NCBI GenBank assembly: GCA_945949385.1
Contig: CAMFEL010000038.1
Coordinates: 1 to 14,468, forward strand
Direction of reading: 5' to 3'
Length of the DNA stretch: 14,468 nt
DNA from: an uncultured Clostridia bacterium
Lineage (GTDB): Bacteria > Bacillota > Clostridia > Oscillospirales > CAG-272
Below, one piece after another: positions 13,860 to 14,468 of this stretch; positions within the stretch are counted from its first letter, which is position 1, and each line of letters starts with the position of its first letter. Under the pieces are notes generated by a model. The model worked only from the letters and a program-made list of their open reading frames with translations, ran no database searches and was not told the DNA's origin. A program made the position numbers and the translations under genes.

Positions 13860-14468
13860 ATGGCAGGATTTTTCAAAAAGCTGTCTCCTGCTCGGATCAT
13901 AGCGCTGGGCTTTGCCGCGGTCATCCTGCTGGGCTCCGCGCTTCTTATGCTGCCTTGCAGTCTGCAGGGCGGAGGCGGTCTTTCATATATTGACTCCCTG
14001 TATACCGCCACCAGCGCCGTTTGCGTTACCGGTCTCGTTACGGTGGATATTGCCGCAACCTTTACTGTTTTCGGTCAGGCTGTTATTATCGTACTCATAC
14101 AGATAGGCGGTCTCGGAGTCGCTACCATCGGCGCGGGAGTGCTTATTGCTATGGGCAGAAAAATGGACATCAAAAGTCGTTTTGTCGTTAAAGAGGCGGT
14201 AAATCTCGGTACCGGAAAAGGAATAGTTACTTTTATCAGAAATATTTTTTTTACGACTCTTTTGTTCGAGTTTTGCGGTGCGGCGCTGAGCTTTATCGTT
14301 TTTATACGCGATTTTCCCTTTTGGAAGGCGCTTTGGGTCAGCGTTTTTCATTCAATTTCCGCTTTTAATAACGCGGGGTTTGACATTCTCGGAAATATGC
14401 AGAGCCTTTCCGCGTACAAGGGAAATGTTCTTCTCAATCTTGTGACCTGCGCGCTTATTATATGCGGC
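13860..14468 (+). CDS. ktrB: KtrB/TrkH-family potassium transporter subunit (5' part, cut by window end)
   Basis: Only the first 203 codons are in the window; the family is usually about 440-480 residues. The protein is the pore-forming subunit of Ktr/Trk K+ uptake and works with a cytosolic RCK/TrkA-type regulator, probably encoded beyond the edge. Visible are a first membrane helix (about 12-32), then the P-loop TATSAVCVTGL (49-59) with filter Gly58. LIQIGGLGVATIG (79-91) is a family hallmark. The second P-loop is HSISAFNNAGF (164-174), and further hydrophobic segments lie at about 123-149 and 189-203. The ATG is preceded by GGAAGGAAAGG, but its spacing of about 12 nt is long. Choice between the ktrB and trkH name is by similarity to Gram-positive KtrB and is less certain than the family. 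Confidence 0.9.
   Translation, partial: MAGFFKKLSPARIIALGFAAVILLGSALLMLPCSLQGGGGLSYIDSLYTATSAVCVTGLVTVDIAATFTVFGQAVIIVLIQIGGLGVATIGAGVLIAMGRKMDIKSRFVVKEAVNLGTGKGIVTFIRNIFFTTLLFEFCGAALSFIVFIRDFPFWKALWVSVFHSISAFNNAGFDILGNMQSLSAYKGNVLLNLVTCALIICG

Overview
The window reads as chromosomal DNA from an anaerobic Firmicute of class Clostridia, most likely a gut Ruminococcaceae/Oscillospirales-type organism. This is inferred from the gene types: a dockerin-bearing esterase with an InlB-type repeat, Gram-positive style lipoproteins and an OmpR-type two-component pair. Strong AAGGAG ribosome sites, sigma-A type promoters and GC-rich intergenic palindromes point the same way. No phage, plasmid, transposase, CRISPR array, tRNA or rRNA gene is visible. 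Nine protein genes are supported, one of them cut by the right edge, plus one possible short leader ORF.

Left part (1-7514, all minus strand). Reading leftward from the divergent promoter region near 7.5 kb, the order is ychF, a small lipoprotein, a 1006-residue secreted SGNH esterase with a C-terminal dockerin, and a cytosolic GH94-family glycoside phosphorylase. Gaps are 16, 44 and 60 bp, so partial or full co-transcription is possible. A weak internal promoter candidate lies before the esterase. The esterase/GH94 pair suggests a carbohydrate module: deacylation of a polysaccharide outside the cell and phosphorolysis of an imported oligosaccharide inside. Positions 1-300 hold no gene but a dense mosaic of inverted repeats.

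Middle part (7700-11216, plus strand). A well-formed promoter drives an OmpR/PhoB-type response regulator, a membrane histidine kinase and an RlmL/YpsC-type 23S rRNA guanine methyltransferase. A short, T-poor terminator hairpin sits between regulator and kinase. The kinase and methyltransferase genes overlap by 4 nt. A convergent intergenic region follows (11217-11465), with a second copy of the repeat seen at the left edge and a perfect 38-nt palindrome that probably ends transcription from both sides.

Right part (11466-14468). A minus-strand pair encodes a xylose-isomerase-like TIM-barrel sugar isomerase/epimerase and a CapA-family lipoprotein, from a promoter whose -35 is embedded in a palindrome. 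Divergent from it is the first half of a KtrB/TrkH potassium transporter with a consensus-like promoter and a leader of about 149 nt.

No clearly new multi-gene system was found. The observations most worth a second look are the two-copy intergenic repeat with conserved ends and variable interior, the architecture and altered catalytic motif of the dockerin esterase, the GH94 enzyme of unknown specificity beside it, and the leader ORF overlapping ychF.
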